Shown here one piece after another: positions 18,652-26,678 of a stretch of DNA of 64,000 nt. Source of the stretch: Romboutsia sedimentorum (lineage in GTDB: Bacteria; Bacillota; Clostridia; Peptostreptococcales; Peptostreptococcaceae); the NCBI RefSeq assembly GCF_030131845.1, contig NZ_JASKYM010000001.1, forward strand, positions 744,001 to 808,000, read 5' to 3'. Position numbers and translations under genes: made by a program. The notes beneath the pieces were generated by a model, which searched no databases, was not told where the DNA came from, and was given only the letters and a program-made list of their open reading frames with translations. The first letter of the stretch is position 1; each line of letters begins with the position of its first letter.

Positions 18652-20199
18652 CTATTCGTTTAACCAACTATTAATTAGTTCTGTAACTTGATCTGGATTT
18701 TCAGAAGCGTAAATTTTAACTTCTTCTTCTAAAGTTATATTTTCTTCATCTTCTTCTATATTGTTTAATCTATTATTTTCCATTTCTTCTAACTTTTGAT
18801 TTATCATGTCTATTTCAGAATTTTCATCAAATTCATCATCTTTATTTTTATTTCTTTTCTTGATAATAAACATAATCATAATCGCTATTGCTATAAGCAA
18901 TAAAAGCCCTCCTACTACATAAGCTGTTGTTTTCAACATTTTTTCCATTTTTTGACTTTCTGTAAGGCCAGTAGGTTTATCGTTCATACCGAAATTCATA
19001 CCAACTACAGCAACATCATCGCCTCTATCTTTTTGCATACCTATGGTATTTGATACCATATCTTTTACATCTTTTATAGTTCCTGAATCTAAATCTCCAT
19101 CAATTGCAACAGATGCTGTAATTTTATTTAGTTCACCTTGAGCTTTTACAGTTTTTGTTTCAACTTTTCCTACTTCATACTCTATCTTTTCCTCTTTAGT
19201 TTCATTTGTTCCCTTTTGCCCATTTCCTACGTTGTTCATATTGTTATCTACAGCACCACCAGTTTTACCTTCTTCTGTAGACTTATTATCAGATCTTGAT
19301 TCATTTTTAATAACTTTGTTCGGATCGACTATTAACTCGGTTTTTTCACTACTATCAAAATTCAAGTCTGCATTTACAGTAGCCTTTACTTTGCCTTTTC
19401 CAAATATAGGTTCTAAAAGGCTTACTATAGATTTTTCTAGATCTTTACTAAGTCCTTTTTCTGCATTTCTAGCTATATCAACTGCACTTGAGTTTGTTGA
19501 ATTAACCTTACCTTTTTCATCAAATAATCCTTCTGATAATAAATTCATATTTTGATCAATTACCTCAATATTTTGCTTTGGTATATTAGGCGTACTTGCC
19601 GAAATTAAAGACATTACAGATCTTATTTGGCTAGGCTCTAAATTTGATCCAGGTTTTAAATTGATATAAACAGCTGCTTTTCCTGGTACACTTTCTTTAG
19701 CAAATACTGATTCCTCGCCTTGTGTAATATGTACTCTTGCATCTTCTACCTGTGGGAAAGTTTTTATAGTTTTTTCGATTTCACCTTGTACCATTCTTTG
19801 TTTTTTTATTTCAAATTCTTCATCAGTCATTCCGAAAGATGATCCTTCATCCATAATTTCAAAGCCCTTTGATCCATTTGATATACTACTAGACAATTCT
19901 AGTCTTAGTTTATCAACTTGTTCTTTAGGTACGTATATACTATTTCCTTCTACCTTACTCTCTATTTTTCTACTTTCAAGTTCTGTAGTTATAGCTTTCG
20001 CATCATTAGAATCTAATCCTGAAAAAAGTACCTTGTACTTATCATTTTGTACATATATAATCCCAAACACCATAGCCAGTATTATTGCTATTACACCAAT
20101 TATAATTGCTATTTTTTTCTCTTTTTTAAGTTCCTTAAATTGTTGCTTTTTATCACCTATAAAATCTTTTGCTTTTTGCATAATTTCTTTTACATTCAT
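18652..20199 (-). CDS. fliF: Flagellar MS-ring protein FliF
   Basis: The 515-residue protein has two membrane helices (about 29-50 and 428-452). The periplasmic-side ring-building domains lie between them (YKVLFSGLDSNDAKAITTEL, then VDKLRLELSSSISNGSKGFE, then QGEIEKTIKTFPQVEDARVH). An acidic C-terminal tail binds FliG. The MS ring is the platform on which export gate and C-ring assemble. An Asn/Gly-rich insert around residues 300-330 corresponds to the variable loop of other FliFs. Spacing to fliG is 16 bp. Confidence 0.95.
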   Translation of the reverse strand: MNVKEIMQKAKDFIGDKKQQFKELKKEKKIAIIIGVIAIILAMVFGIIYVQNDKYKVLFSGLDSNDAKAITTELESRKIESKVEGNSIYVPKEQVDKLRLELSSSISNGSKGFEIMDEGSSFGMTDEEFEIKKQRMVQGEIEKTIKTFPQVEDARVHITQGEESVFAKESVPGKAAVYINLKPGSNLEPSQIRSVMSLISASTPNIPKQNIEVIDQNMNLLSEGLFDEKGKVNSTNSSAVDIARNAEKGLSKDLEKSIVSLLEPIFGKGKVKATVNADLNFDSSEKTELIVDPNKVIKNESRSDNKSTEEGKTGGAVDNNMNNVGNGQKGTNETKEEKIEYEVGKVETKTVKAQGELNKITASVAIDGDLDSGTIKDVKDMVSNTIGMQKDRGDDVAVVGMNFGMNDKPTGLTESQKMEKMLKTTAYVVGGLLLLIAIAIMIMFIIKKRNKNKDDEFDENSEIDMINQKLEEMENNRLNNIEEDEENITLEEEVKIYASENPDQVTELINSWLNE

Positions 20200-20221
20200 T
20201 TATATACTCCTTGTTAATAAG

Positions 20222-20551
20222 TTACAGTTGTACCCTATTTACCTCTTGGTAAGCATCAAATAACTTGTTTCTAACCTCTAACATTAATTGCATCGATATT
20301 TGCGACTCTTGCATAGATAACATAACATCATGCATCGTTACGTTTTCTCCTTTTATCAGAGATTCTATATTTTCATTGGCATTCACTTGTTTTTCATTAA
20401 CTTTATTAATAGCATCCTTTATAATATCTGAGAATTCAACCTTCTCTGCTTCATTACCACTTTCACTTACTATTTTTTTGTCTAATGGTATATTTCCTAT
20501 GCCCTGTGTAAATATATTAGATTTTGATACTATATTTGTTACCGGTTCCAT
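20222..20551 (-). CDS. fliE: Hook-basal body junction protein FliE
   Basis: The 109-residue protein has the FliE C-terminal pattern: ANENIESLIKGENVTMHDVM, LSMQESQISMQLMLEVRNKL and AYQEVNRVQL at the very end. FliE links the MS ring and export gate to the rod. It sits between flgC and fliF in the canonical order flgB-flgC-fliE-fliF. Confidence 0.93.
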   Translation of the reverse strand: MEPVTNIVSKSNIFTQGIGNIPLDKKIVSESGNEAEKVEFSDIIKDAINKVNEKQVNANENIESLIKGENVTMHDVMLSMQESQISMQLMLEVRNKLFDAYQEVNRVQL

Positions 20552-20568
20552 GTATTCACCCCTTTATA

Positions 20569-20973
20569 TTATCTTCCTATTTCTAGCGCTTTAGATATCA
20601 TACTTTTTTGTGCATTTAAAGTATCAACATTTGATTCATAAGACCTAGATGCAGCTATTAAATCTGACATTTCAACTAACATGTCTACATTTGGATATTC
20701 AACATACCCCTGTTTATCTGCATCTGGATGATCTGGTTCATATAATTTTCTCATTGGAGACTTGTCTTTTTCTATTGATATAGTCTTTACTCCCAACATT
20801 CCTAACTTTTCATCGTAATTTTCACCAAATGTTGCAACCTTACGTACATATGCTCCACCATCTTGAGTTCTTGTAGTTTTAGCATTTGCTACATTTGATG
20901 ATATAGTATCCATTCTCATTCTTTCTGCCGAAAGGCCACTTGCACTAATTCTCATACCATTAAAAACACTCAT
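20569..20973 (-). CDS. flgC: Flagellar proximal rod protein FlgC
   Basis: The 134-residue protein has the rod-protein N-terminus ([39 protein letters not shown]) and the C-terminal [20 protein letters not shown] block. It is exported to form the proximal rod. It starts 4 bp after flgB. Confidence 0.95.
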   Translation of the reverse strand: MSVFNGMRISASGLSAERMRMDTISSNVANAKTTRTQDGGAYVRKVATFGENYDEKLGMLGVKTISIEKDKSPMRKLYEPDHPDADKQGYVEYPNVDMLVEMSDLIAASRSYESNVDTLNAQKSMISKALEIGR

Positions 20974-20977
20974 TTAC

Positions 20978-21301
20978 TTACCTCCCTGATATCACACTCT
21001 TTGTCATAGCTAACTTTATATTCGTCAAGCTTACTAAAGCATTGTACTCCAGTGTTGTAGCTGCTTGATTAACTTTTTCATTTTCTAGTTCAACATTATT
21101 TCCATCTTCTCTCATTTCTGAGCCTAAATCAGTTTTAATTTCTATTTTAGGTTTATTTTCCTTATTATTTAAGGTTTCTTCAAAAGTAACATACTTTCTC
21201 TTGTAACCTGGAGTGTTTATATTTGCAACATTATTTGCTATAGCTTTACCTCTTAAATCAGTTGCATCTAATCCCATTTTCATTAAATTATATATTTCCA
21301 T
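20978..21301 (-). CDS. flgB: Flagellar proximal rod protein FlgB, first gene of the early operon
   Basis: The 107-residue protein has the typical MGLDATDLRGKAIANNVANI and NTPGYKRKYVTFEETLN segments and a C-terminal helix (NALVSLTNIKLAMTKSVISG). I place the start at the ATG at 21301, preceded by GGGGGAAATT, rather than the TTG at 21313. The leader of several hundred bases upstream holds a c-di-GMP-I riboswitch and two terminator hairpins, the second ending only about 25 bp before the start codon. Confidence 0.95.
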   Translation of the reverse strand: MEIYNLMKMGLDATDLRGKAIANNVANINTPGYKRKYVTFEETLNNKENKPKIEIKTDLGSEMREDGNNVELENEKVNQAATTLEYNALVSLTNIKLAMTKSVISGR

Positions 21302-21326
21302 AATTTCCCCCAATCTTTATTTTCAA

Positions 21327-21353
21327 TAAAAAAACTACCCTAAAAGAGTAGTT
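21327..21353 (-). terminator. Second terminator in the flgB leader
   Basis: On the minus strand the stem AACTACTCT/AGGGTAGTT closes a small loop and runs into a T-run at 21334-21327. It is a standard intrinsic terminator placed immediately before flgB, so transcripts must pass it to express the flagellar operon. Its stem repeats the core (ACTCTTTnnAGGGTA) of the terminator at 21630-21660. Confidence 0.75.
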
Positions 21354-21556
21354 CAAATTACTTTCATAATGTTATAAATCATTGCTAATTATTTCTATGC
21401 AATCTCAAAACAAAATCATAAGGTATATTGCCCTACAGAATCATATATAAAATTACTTAAACGTTTTATAATTTCTTTTTTGTAAATTTAAAATTCTTTT
21501 TAGTTTACTATATACATTATTATACACGTTTTATAACATTATTCTATATTTTTTCC

Positions 21557-21602
21557 CATTTTCTGACAACATTCGTTCGACTAATTGCGACATTTTCTGA
21601 CA
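21557..21602. repeat. Two 12-bp direct repeats in the flgB leader
   Basis: The 12-mer cattttctgaca occurs at 21557-21568 and again at 21591-21602, start-to-start 34 bp. They flank a segment that on the minus strand reads TGTCGCAATTAGTCGAACG, with partial resemblance to Spo0A boxes (TGTCGAA). They lie between the two leader terminators. Function is unknown; a regulator-binding site is a guess. Confidence 0.4.
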
Positions 21603-21629
21603 CACCTATGAAATATTTATTTTTATGCA

Positions 21630-21660
21630 TAAAAAAATACCCTTGAAAGAGTAATATTTA
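21630..21660 (-). terminator. Riboswitch-controlled terminator in the flgB leader
   Basis: On the minus strand TACTCT-TTCA-AGGGTA is followed by seven T. Its 5' arm lies inside TATTACTCTTTC (complement of 21645-21656). That segment can instead pair over 11 of 12 positions with GAAGGGTTAATA (complement of 21686-21697), just after the aptamer. This offers a ready anti-terminator, so the hairpin is the likely expression platform of the c-di-GMP riboswitch. Confidence 0.7.
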
Positions 21661-21689
21661 ATATCAGTAATGATAACAAAAAGTTTATT

Positions 21690-21778
21690 AACCCTTCGGC
21701 AGCTGGCTGGCATAGTCGTTTGACTTTAGCCCCTATAGTTTTGCGTCACTAGGTTTCCCAAGTTTTGCCTATTAAGTT
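21690..21778 (-). promoter_or_regulatory. c-di-GMP-I (GEMM) riboswitch aptamer
   Basis: On the minus strand the leader carries the GEMM signature. AGGCAAAA is followed by a hairpin closed by a GGGAAACC (GNRA) tetraloop. Then comes GTGACGCAAAAC, a GGGGCTAAAG element, a second hairpin around GTCAAACGAC, and the closing GCCAGCCAGCTGCCG. A c-di-GMP riboswitch in front of flgB is established for C. difficile, where c-di-GMP binding stops transcription of flagellar genes. Here two terminators follow before flgB, so an OFF switch is the natural reading. Confidence 0.9.
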
Positions 21779-21800
21779 TTTATTATTTTTTCTTATTAAT

Positions 21801-21809
21801 ATTATAGCA
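21801..21809 (-). promoter_or_regulatory. Extended -10 promoter of the early flagellar operon
   Basis: The minus strand reads TGCTATAAT, an extended -10 element (TGn plus perfect TATAAT), about 23 bases upstream of the riboswitch. No good -35 hexamer is present at 16-18 bp, as expected for TGn promoters. It would start RNA near 21794. Confidence 0.65.
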
Positions 21810-21990
21810 TATCTTCTTATTCAAATGTTGTTGAATTTTATTTTTATTTCATATATTTTCGCTACAAATGTAGAAAAACCTCAAAAATGATTTTAATACC
21901 AAGTATAGATAAATTTTTCTTATACTTAGATAGTATTTATGAAGTTATAAAACAAATTCATATTGAAATCTAAAAAAAATTATTTATTTG

Positions 21991-22034
21991 AATAACCTAG
22001 ATATAAAATATACTTATTTTATATCTAGGTTATT
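21991..22034 (-). terminator. 18-bp hairpin after the glycan island
   Basis: Arms 21991-22008 and 22017-22034 are perfect complements with an 8-nt loop, starting about 25 bp past the rfbH stop. Only a weak T tract follows on the minus strand, so it may end transcription or mainly protect the 3' end. The remaining ~150 bp up to the flgB promoter show no gene. Confidence 0.6.
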
Positions 22035-22059
22035 ACTAAAACTCCTATTTTAAAGAAAG

Positions 22060-23367
22060 TTAATTTATAAAATATAATTTAAATACATCTATTATATATT
22101 CGATACTTTCATTTGTTATACCTGGCCAAACCCCAATCCAAAATGTACTATTCATTACTATGTCAGTATTTTTTAATTCCCCTACTACTCTATACTCATA
22201 ATCATTTGAAATAAATACCGGTTGTTTAATTATATTTCCTGCAAACAATAATCTAGTTCCTATTTTATGTAATTCTAAGAAATTTACTAACTCATCTCTA
22301 TTATATTTATCACTTTCTTTAACTGTAATAGTAAATCCAAACCAACTTGGATCACTTTTTTCTGTACTCTTTGGCAATATAATATAATTTTCTAAATCAC
22401 TAAGTCCATTGTATAATTTTCTAAAGTTATCTTTTCTTTTTTCAATAAATATGGGTAATTTTTTAAGTTGAGATACTCCTACAGCAGCTTGCATATCAGA
22501 AATTTTCAAATTATACCCTAAGTGCGAGTAAACATATTTATGGTCATATCCTGTAGGTAGCTCTCCATGTTTCTGATTAAATCTATTGCTACATATATTA
22601 TCTTTTCCTGGAGGACATACACAATCTCTCCCCCAATCTCTTATGGATTTTATAATCCTAAATAGGTTGGCATCATTAGTCATAACAGCGCCTCCTTCAC
22701 CCATAGTAATATGATGTGCTGGATAAAAACTATATGTGGATATGTGACCAAATGTTCCTGTAAATTCACCATTATACTTTGAACCTAGTGCATCGCAGTT
22801 GTCTTCAATAACCCATAAATTATATTTATTTGCTAGTTTCATAACCTTATCAATATTAAAAGGATTACCTAAGGTATGTGCCATAAAGATAGCTTTAGTT
22901 TTCTTTGTTATAGCTTTTTCTATGATATCTTCATTGAAATCATAAGTTTCTAGGTCTATGTCAATAAATACTGGCACTAAACCATTTTGTATTATTGGAG
23001 AAACCGTAGTTGGAAACCCTGCAGCTACCGTTATTACTTCATCCCCTTTTACAAGCTTCTTATCACCTAGTTTATGTGAAGTTAAGGCTGTAATTGCTAC
23101 TAAATTCGCTGATGAACCAGAGTTAACTAATGCACAATATTTTATGCCTAAAAAATTTGAAAATTCATATTCAAACTTATCTGCATATCTACCTGCTGTA
23201 AGCCACATATCAAGAGATGCATCAATTAAGTTATTTAAGTCTTCTTCATCTAGTACCTTACCTGATACAGGTATGTATGTTTCACCTTTGATAAATTTTT
23301 TATCAACATTATTTTCTATATGAAATTGTTTTACTTTTTCTAGTATATCATTTCTATTACTCATCAT
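22060..23367 (-). CDS. rfbH: CDP-4-keto-6-deoxyglucose 3-dehydratase (RfbH, E1)
   Basis: About 435 residues of the DegT/DnrJ/EryC1 aminotransferase fold, but with two E1 hallmarks. Where aminotransferases have the PLP-binding lysine this protein has histidine (TYSFYPAHHITMGEGGAVMT). It also carries the iron-sulfur cysteine cluster DCVCPPGKDNICSNRF. With an NADH-linked reductase partner, E1 removes the C3 hydroxyl of CDP-4-keto-6-deoxyglucose. No such reductase (RfbI/AscD type) is in the window. It works after RfbF and RfbG, encoded at the other end of the island. The likely start is the ATG at 23367 or 23364 behind ACGGAG; its first ~45 codons exist a second time at 24838-24968. Confidence 0.9.
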   Translation of the reverse strand: MMSNRNDILEKVKQFHIENNVDKKFIKGETYIPVSGKVLDEEDLNNLIDASLDMWLTAGRYADKFEYEFSNFLGIKYCALVNSGSSANLVAITALTSHKLGDKKLVKGDEVITVAAGFPTTVSPIIQNGLVPVFIDIDLETYDFNEDIIEKAITKKTKAIFMAHTLGNPFNIDKVMKLANKYNLWVIEDNCDALGSKYNGEFTGTFGHISTYSFYPAHHITMGEGGAVMTNDANLFRIIKSIRDWGRDCVCPPGKDNICSNRFNQKHGELPTGYDHKYVYSHLGYNLKISDMQAAVGVSQLKKLPIFIEKRKDNFRKLYNGLSDLENYIILPKSTEKSDPSWFGFTITVKESDKYNRDELVNFLELHKIGTRLLFAGNIIKQPVFISNDYEYRVVGELKNTDIVMNSTFWIGVWPGITNESIEYIIDVFKLYFIN

Positions 23368-23550
23368 ATTCACTCCGTATTTATTTTAAAATAATCCAGT
23401 ATCCCGATTCTATAGCTTTGGAATCTATATTTTTTATTTCTTTTTTTAAATCTATGTTATAAGTTTGTGCAGCAATAATGCCATCTTCAACAATATGATT
23501 CTTTAGTCTCAATATTATTTGTATTAGATTTGTATATATTTTTAGTCTAC
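23224..23550. repeat. Direct repeat, copy A (5' end of rfbH plus a glycosyltransferase tail)
   Basis: This ~325-bp segment resembles 24842-25155 in the same orientation. By eye, about nine in ten bases match over the first ~220 bp, and fewer beyond. Copy A contains the intact start of rfbH and a broken tail of the glycosyltransferase. Copy B contains the intact tail of the glycosyltransferase and a broken start of rfbH. Confidence 0.85.
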
Positions 23551-23552
23551 TT
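23381..23552 (-). pseudogene. Detached C-terminal fragment of a glycosyltransferase
   Basis: The minus-strand frame ending in TAA at 23381-23383 reads KIYTNLIQIILRLK and then NIDSKAIESGYWIILK. This matches the last ~55 residues of the glycosyltransferase at 24983-26662 (ETYANPIEIILKLK ... NIDSKSIESGYWIIFK). The frame is open, but it has no start codon or upstream domain, and an in-frame stop lies just upstream. The end of the 23547-24722 gene overlaps its beginning by a few bases. It is the remnant left by a duplicated gene junction. Confidence 0.85.
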
Positions 23553-24722
23553 TATATACAGAGATAGCAACTTAGTAAATTTGATTGCTCCATTATAGTT
23601 CAAATGTTCTAAGTCTGAATAATTTTCTCTTATATTTGATATTTCTTGATTATTTTTAAAGTCTAAAATTTCAAATTCATATTTCTTGCTTGTTTGATTT
23701 AGTATATTATAAAATCTATATTTCCATTTTAACTCCACTTGCTCCATTTTATCTTCTTTGAGTTTATATCTAGGAATTAACACTAGATATATTTTAATAT
23801 TTAAGTCTATGTCCAATATTTCTTTTAGAATATTTTCGAATATTTCAATATTTTCTCTTTCAGTCTTAGTATATATGTTCTTTTGAATACTACTATATCC
23901 TAATGAATTAATACTATATCGTTTGATTTCTTCTTCATCTAGAACATTATTAATTTCTTCTTTATTAAAATAATATCTTATATCTTTTCTTACTATATAC
24001 TCTTTTTTAAATATACTATCAAATGTAATTTCTTCTTGTTTAGTTAATTTAGAGGTTATTTTTTCAATTAATTCATTAGAATAGTTTATATTTTTCTTTA
24101 AGTTATGAGGATATTTTTCAAATCCATTGTAATATATAAAATCAAATGCATTTTTACTTAACGAAACATCATAATTAAAATATGTATATGTATACATATC
24201 TAATATTACATATTTCAAATCAGAAATTTTATGTTTGTATTTATTTTTTATATATTTTAATTGAATCAAGCTATAATATAAATCTTGTGAACCCCTCGAA
24301 AAATTATAACAACTTAAATCTAGATATTTTGGTACTATTCCCATACATCCATAAGATAAACCTAACACCATTCCTTCTAACTTTGATTTTTCATTTGCCA
24401 ATGCTGTATCAATAAGGTTATCATTATTTTTTAGCTTATAAATATATTTTAGAAATTTATATAGAGATATTATTTTATCATTATTAATTCCTAATTTTCT
24501 TAAATTTTGTTCTACTTCAACACAATCTACAACTTTATTTATTGCAATTATAATTTTATCAAACTCTAAGTTTAATAATTCATTAGGTTTGTAAAATTTT
24601 TTCCCATTATATGATTCTAGATTAGAAAAGCTATCACTATATCCCACTATAGTTACACTATCTTTTAAATATAATTCTACTTGTTGTCTGCATGTACTTA
24701 ATCCATAGATAATACACTTCAT
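23547..24722 (-). CDS. Two-domain protein: Rossmann-like N-terminus and putative SGNH-type C-terminus
   Basis: The 391-residue protein begins MKCIIYGLSTCRQQVELYLK, followed by a GYSDS turn and a strand DKIIIAINKVVD. This pattern (residues 1-75) resembles the small nucleotide-binding domain found on several proteins of this island. From about residue 115 comes GMVLGLSYGCMGI, which resembles block I of SGNH hydrolases, and near the end YSDLEHLNYNGAIKF, which resembles their DxxH block. That would fit an O-acyl transferase or esterase acting on the glycan; I infer this from two motifs only. The gene lies between the two copies of a direct repeat and looks inserted. Confidence 0.55.
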   Translation of the reverse strand: MKCIIYGLSTCRQQVELYLKDSVTIVGYSDSFSNLESYNGKKFYKPNELLNLEFDKIIIAINKVVDCVEVEQNLRKLGINNDKIISLYKFLKYIYKLKNNDNLIDTALANEKSKLEGMVLGLSYGCMGIVPKYLDLSCYNFSRGSQDLYYSLIQLKYIKNKYKHKISDLKYVILDMYTYTYFNYDVSLSKNAFDFIYYNGFEKYPHNLKKNINYSNELIEKITSKLTKQEEITFDSIFKKEYIVRKDIRYYFNKEEINNVLDEEEIKRYSINSLGYSSIQKNIYTKTERENIEIFENILKEILDIDLNIKIYLVLIPRYKLKEDKMEQVELKWKYRFYNILNQTSKKYEFEILDFKNNQEISNIRENYSDLEHLNYNGAIKFTKLLSLYIK

Positions 24723-24837
24723 TGTACTCTCTCACTATACAAAATATCTTTTATCAATCTATTCTTAGACATATTATATTTCCTCTATATTTGTATTTAT
24801 TTTTGGATAACTTAATTCTCTTTTAATTTCATCTTCA

Positions 24838-24968
24838 TAATAATTAAGTTATTTAAATCTTCTTCATTTAATAGCTCACCTGATACTGGTATATATGCTT
24901 CACCTTTGATAAATTTTTTATCAACATTATTTTCTTTATGAAATTCTTTTACTTTTTCTAGTATATTA
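24838..24968 (-). pseudogene. Remnant of the 5' end of rfbH
   Basis: The minus strand reads ILEKVKEFHKENNVDKKFIK and then GEAYIPVSGELLNEEDLNNL. This matches residues ~9-50 of RfbH at 22060-23367 with few changes. A gap of about 16 bp relative to the intact copy has removed the start codon, and the homology stops after ~43 codons. It directly follows the intact glycosyltransferase, as expected if glycosyltransferase and rfbH were once neighbours. Confidence 0.85.
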
Positions 24969-25155
24969 TATCCACTCCGTATTTATTTGAAAATAATCCA
25001 GTATCCCGATTCTATAGATTTAGAATCTATATTTTTTATTTCATTTTTAAAATCTATATTATAAGTTTTTATAGCAATAATACCATTTTCAACAAGGCAC
25101 TTCTTTAATTTCAATATAATTTCTATTGGATTTGCATATGTTTCTAATTTACTTT
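24842..25155. repeat. Direct repeat, copy B (tail of glycosyltransferase plus rfbH remnant)
   Basis: Second copy of the repeat at 23224-23550, same orientation, start-to-start about 1.6 kb apart. Recombination between the two would remove the 23547-24722 gene and leave one intact glycosyltransferase next to one intact rfbH. Confidence 0.85.
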
Positions 25156-26662
25156 CAAAAACAATATAATTAAATTTTTTGTTACCAAAAACATTTTCTA
25201 CTATTGAGAAATCATCAGTATATTCTACTACATCAGATGATCCTTTTAAATCTTCAATATAACATTTTTCATCAGTTATATTATAAATTTCTACATCTAA
25301 ATTATGTACATTTTCTTTAATACTTTCTTTTATTTTTAATGGATTACTACCCATACCACAATTTATACCTAAGACATCTACATGCCCATCATCATTACAT
25401 AGTAGATGTGTAAATAAATTAAAATCAAAACCAAAACCTGTACCCCATGGATCTATTTTAAAAAATTCAGAAAATTCTTTTCTTCCTTCAGTGTAAAATG
25501 TTTCAGAACCTACATTTCCTTCTTTATCCTTATAATTATTAACTTCATCTTTTAATGTAATACTGCCAAAATGATAACAATGTGCATCTTTTGCTAACAT
25601 CATTTTATATCCTTTTCTTCTTAAAATCATAGATACTTTATCATCGGGGAATGACATAATATTGCTAGTATGGAAATATCCTCCCCACCCAATTCCATTT
25701 GATGAAAACCAAATTTTCGAACTCTTTAAATCAATTGGATTACACAGTCTAACGCGTTGTTCCCATCTGTATTTATCACTTTTATTATTTATTCTTGAAA
25801 ATTCATGCATCTCATCAATGGTATTATAATTTGCAGGTATAGTTTGATTATTGCTTACATTTGGTGTTGTAGGTACTACCCAAGCAGTCTTATCATCTGA
25901 TTCTATACATTTAATCATATTTACTATAGCATTCTCAGTAACTACAACATCATTACTAACTGTTAAGCAGTATTTCCCTTCAATAGTTCTAATAGCTGCT
26001 GTAGGAGACCCTCCATTTTTCAAAATATCAACCTGCTTAGTAGGTGCAATAGATTCAAAATATTTTTTAGTATCGTCTATTGAGCCATGATTTAATAATA
26101 TCAATTCATAATTAATATTATCTGGTACATATTTCAATATACTCTCTATACATAATTTAGTATATTCTAGATTATTATAACCAACCACTATTACCGAAAG
26201 ATCATATTTATATTTTCCGTTTATTTCTGATTGGTCTATATATTTATTAGAGCATAAAGGAATCAACTCATTTTGATAATAATTGTGTATCTTTTCTTTA
26301 TCTGGATAAATACTTCCCCAAAAATATAATTGTAAATACATGTCTTCTAATATCGGTATTAACTCAAACTCAATTTTATCTAAAATATTTCTGGATCTTG
26401 ACTTTGAAAGATTAGCTATTCGATTTAATGAATAATTAGCATTTTCACAAGCTAAATCTACATTAATAGTTATATTTTCAGCTTTTTTTAGATTAACAAT
26501 ATTACTATGTATACTATTTATTGCATTATTCATATCATTTACTATTTCCATAAAATTGCTATAATCTTTCTTTATAGCAATTTCATATAAATGCTGCGAC
26601 GCTTCTAGCATTGTATTTATAATTTCTAGCATCTGCTTAACTAATATTTGATTTTTTATCAT
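24983..26662 (-). CDS. Family 2 glycosyltransferase with helical N-terminus and methyltransferase-like C-terminus
   Basis: The protein has 559 residues. Residues 1 to ~150 are helical. Residues ~155-400 form a GT-A domain: YDLSVIVVGYNNLEYTKLCI, NHGSIDDTKKYF, GKYCLTVSNDVVVTENAIVN with the metal site as SND, and a later NGIGWGGYFHTSNIMSFPDD acceptor-side region. The last ~130 residues resemble a Rossmann methyltransferase core (VDVLGINCGMGSNPLKIKES ... IVFESKLETYANPIEIILKL). It probably adds a sugar to flagellin or extends its glycan, as the equivalent C. difficile island starts with such an enzyme. A partial copy of its 3' end lies at 23381-23552. Confidence 0.75.
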   Translation of the reverse strand: MIKNQILVKQMLEIINTMLEASQHLYEIAIKKDYSNFMEIVNDMNNAINSIHSNIVNLKKAENITINVDLACENANYSLNRIANLSKSRSRNILDKIEFELIPILEDMYLQLYFWGSIYPDKEKIHNYYQNELIPLCSNKYIDQSEINGKYKYDLSVIVVGYNNLEYTKLCIESILKYVPDNINYELILLNHGSIDDTKKYFESIAPTKQVDILKNGGSPTAAIRTIEGKYCLTVSNDVVVTENAIVNMIKCIESDDKTAWVVPTTPNVSNNQTIPANYNTIDEMHEFSRINNKSDKYRWEQRVRLCNPIDLKSSKIWFSSNGIGWGGYFHTSNIMSFPDDKVSMILRRKGYKMMLAKDAHCYHFGSITLKDEVNNYKDKEGNVGSETFYTEGRKEFSEFFKIDPWGTGFGFDFNLFTHLLCNDDGHVDVLGINCGMGSNPLKIKESIKENVHNLDVEIYNITDEKCYIEDLKGSSDVVEYTDDFSIVENVFGNKKFNYIVFESKLETYANPIEIILKLKKCLVENGIIAIKTYNIDFKNEIKNIDSKSIESGYWIIFK

Positions 26663-26678
26663 ACTCAGCCTCTTCTAT

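Noticed and set aside
21354-21690. Possible invertible 'flagellar switch' as known upstream of flgB in C. difficile
   Set aside because: I looked for a pair of ~20-bp inverted repeats 100-200 bp apart in this leader and found only short direct repeats (cattttctgaca; acgttttataa). No invertible element is supported.
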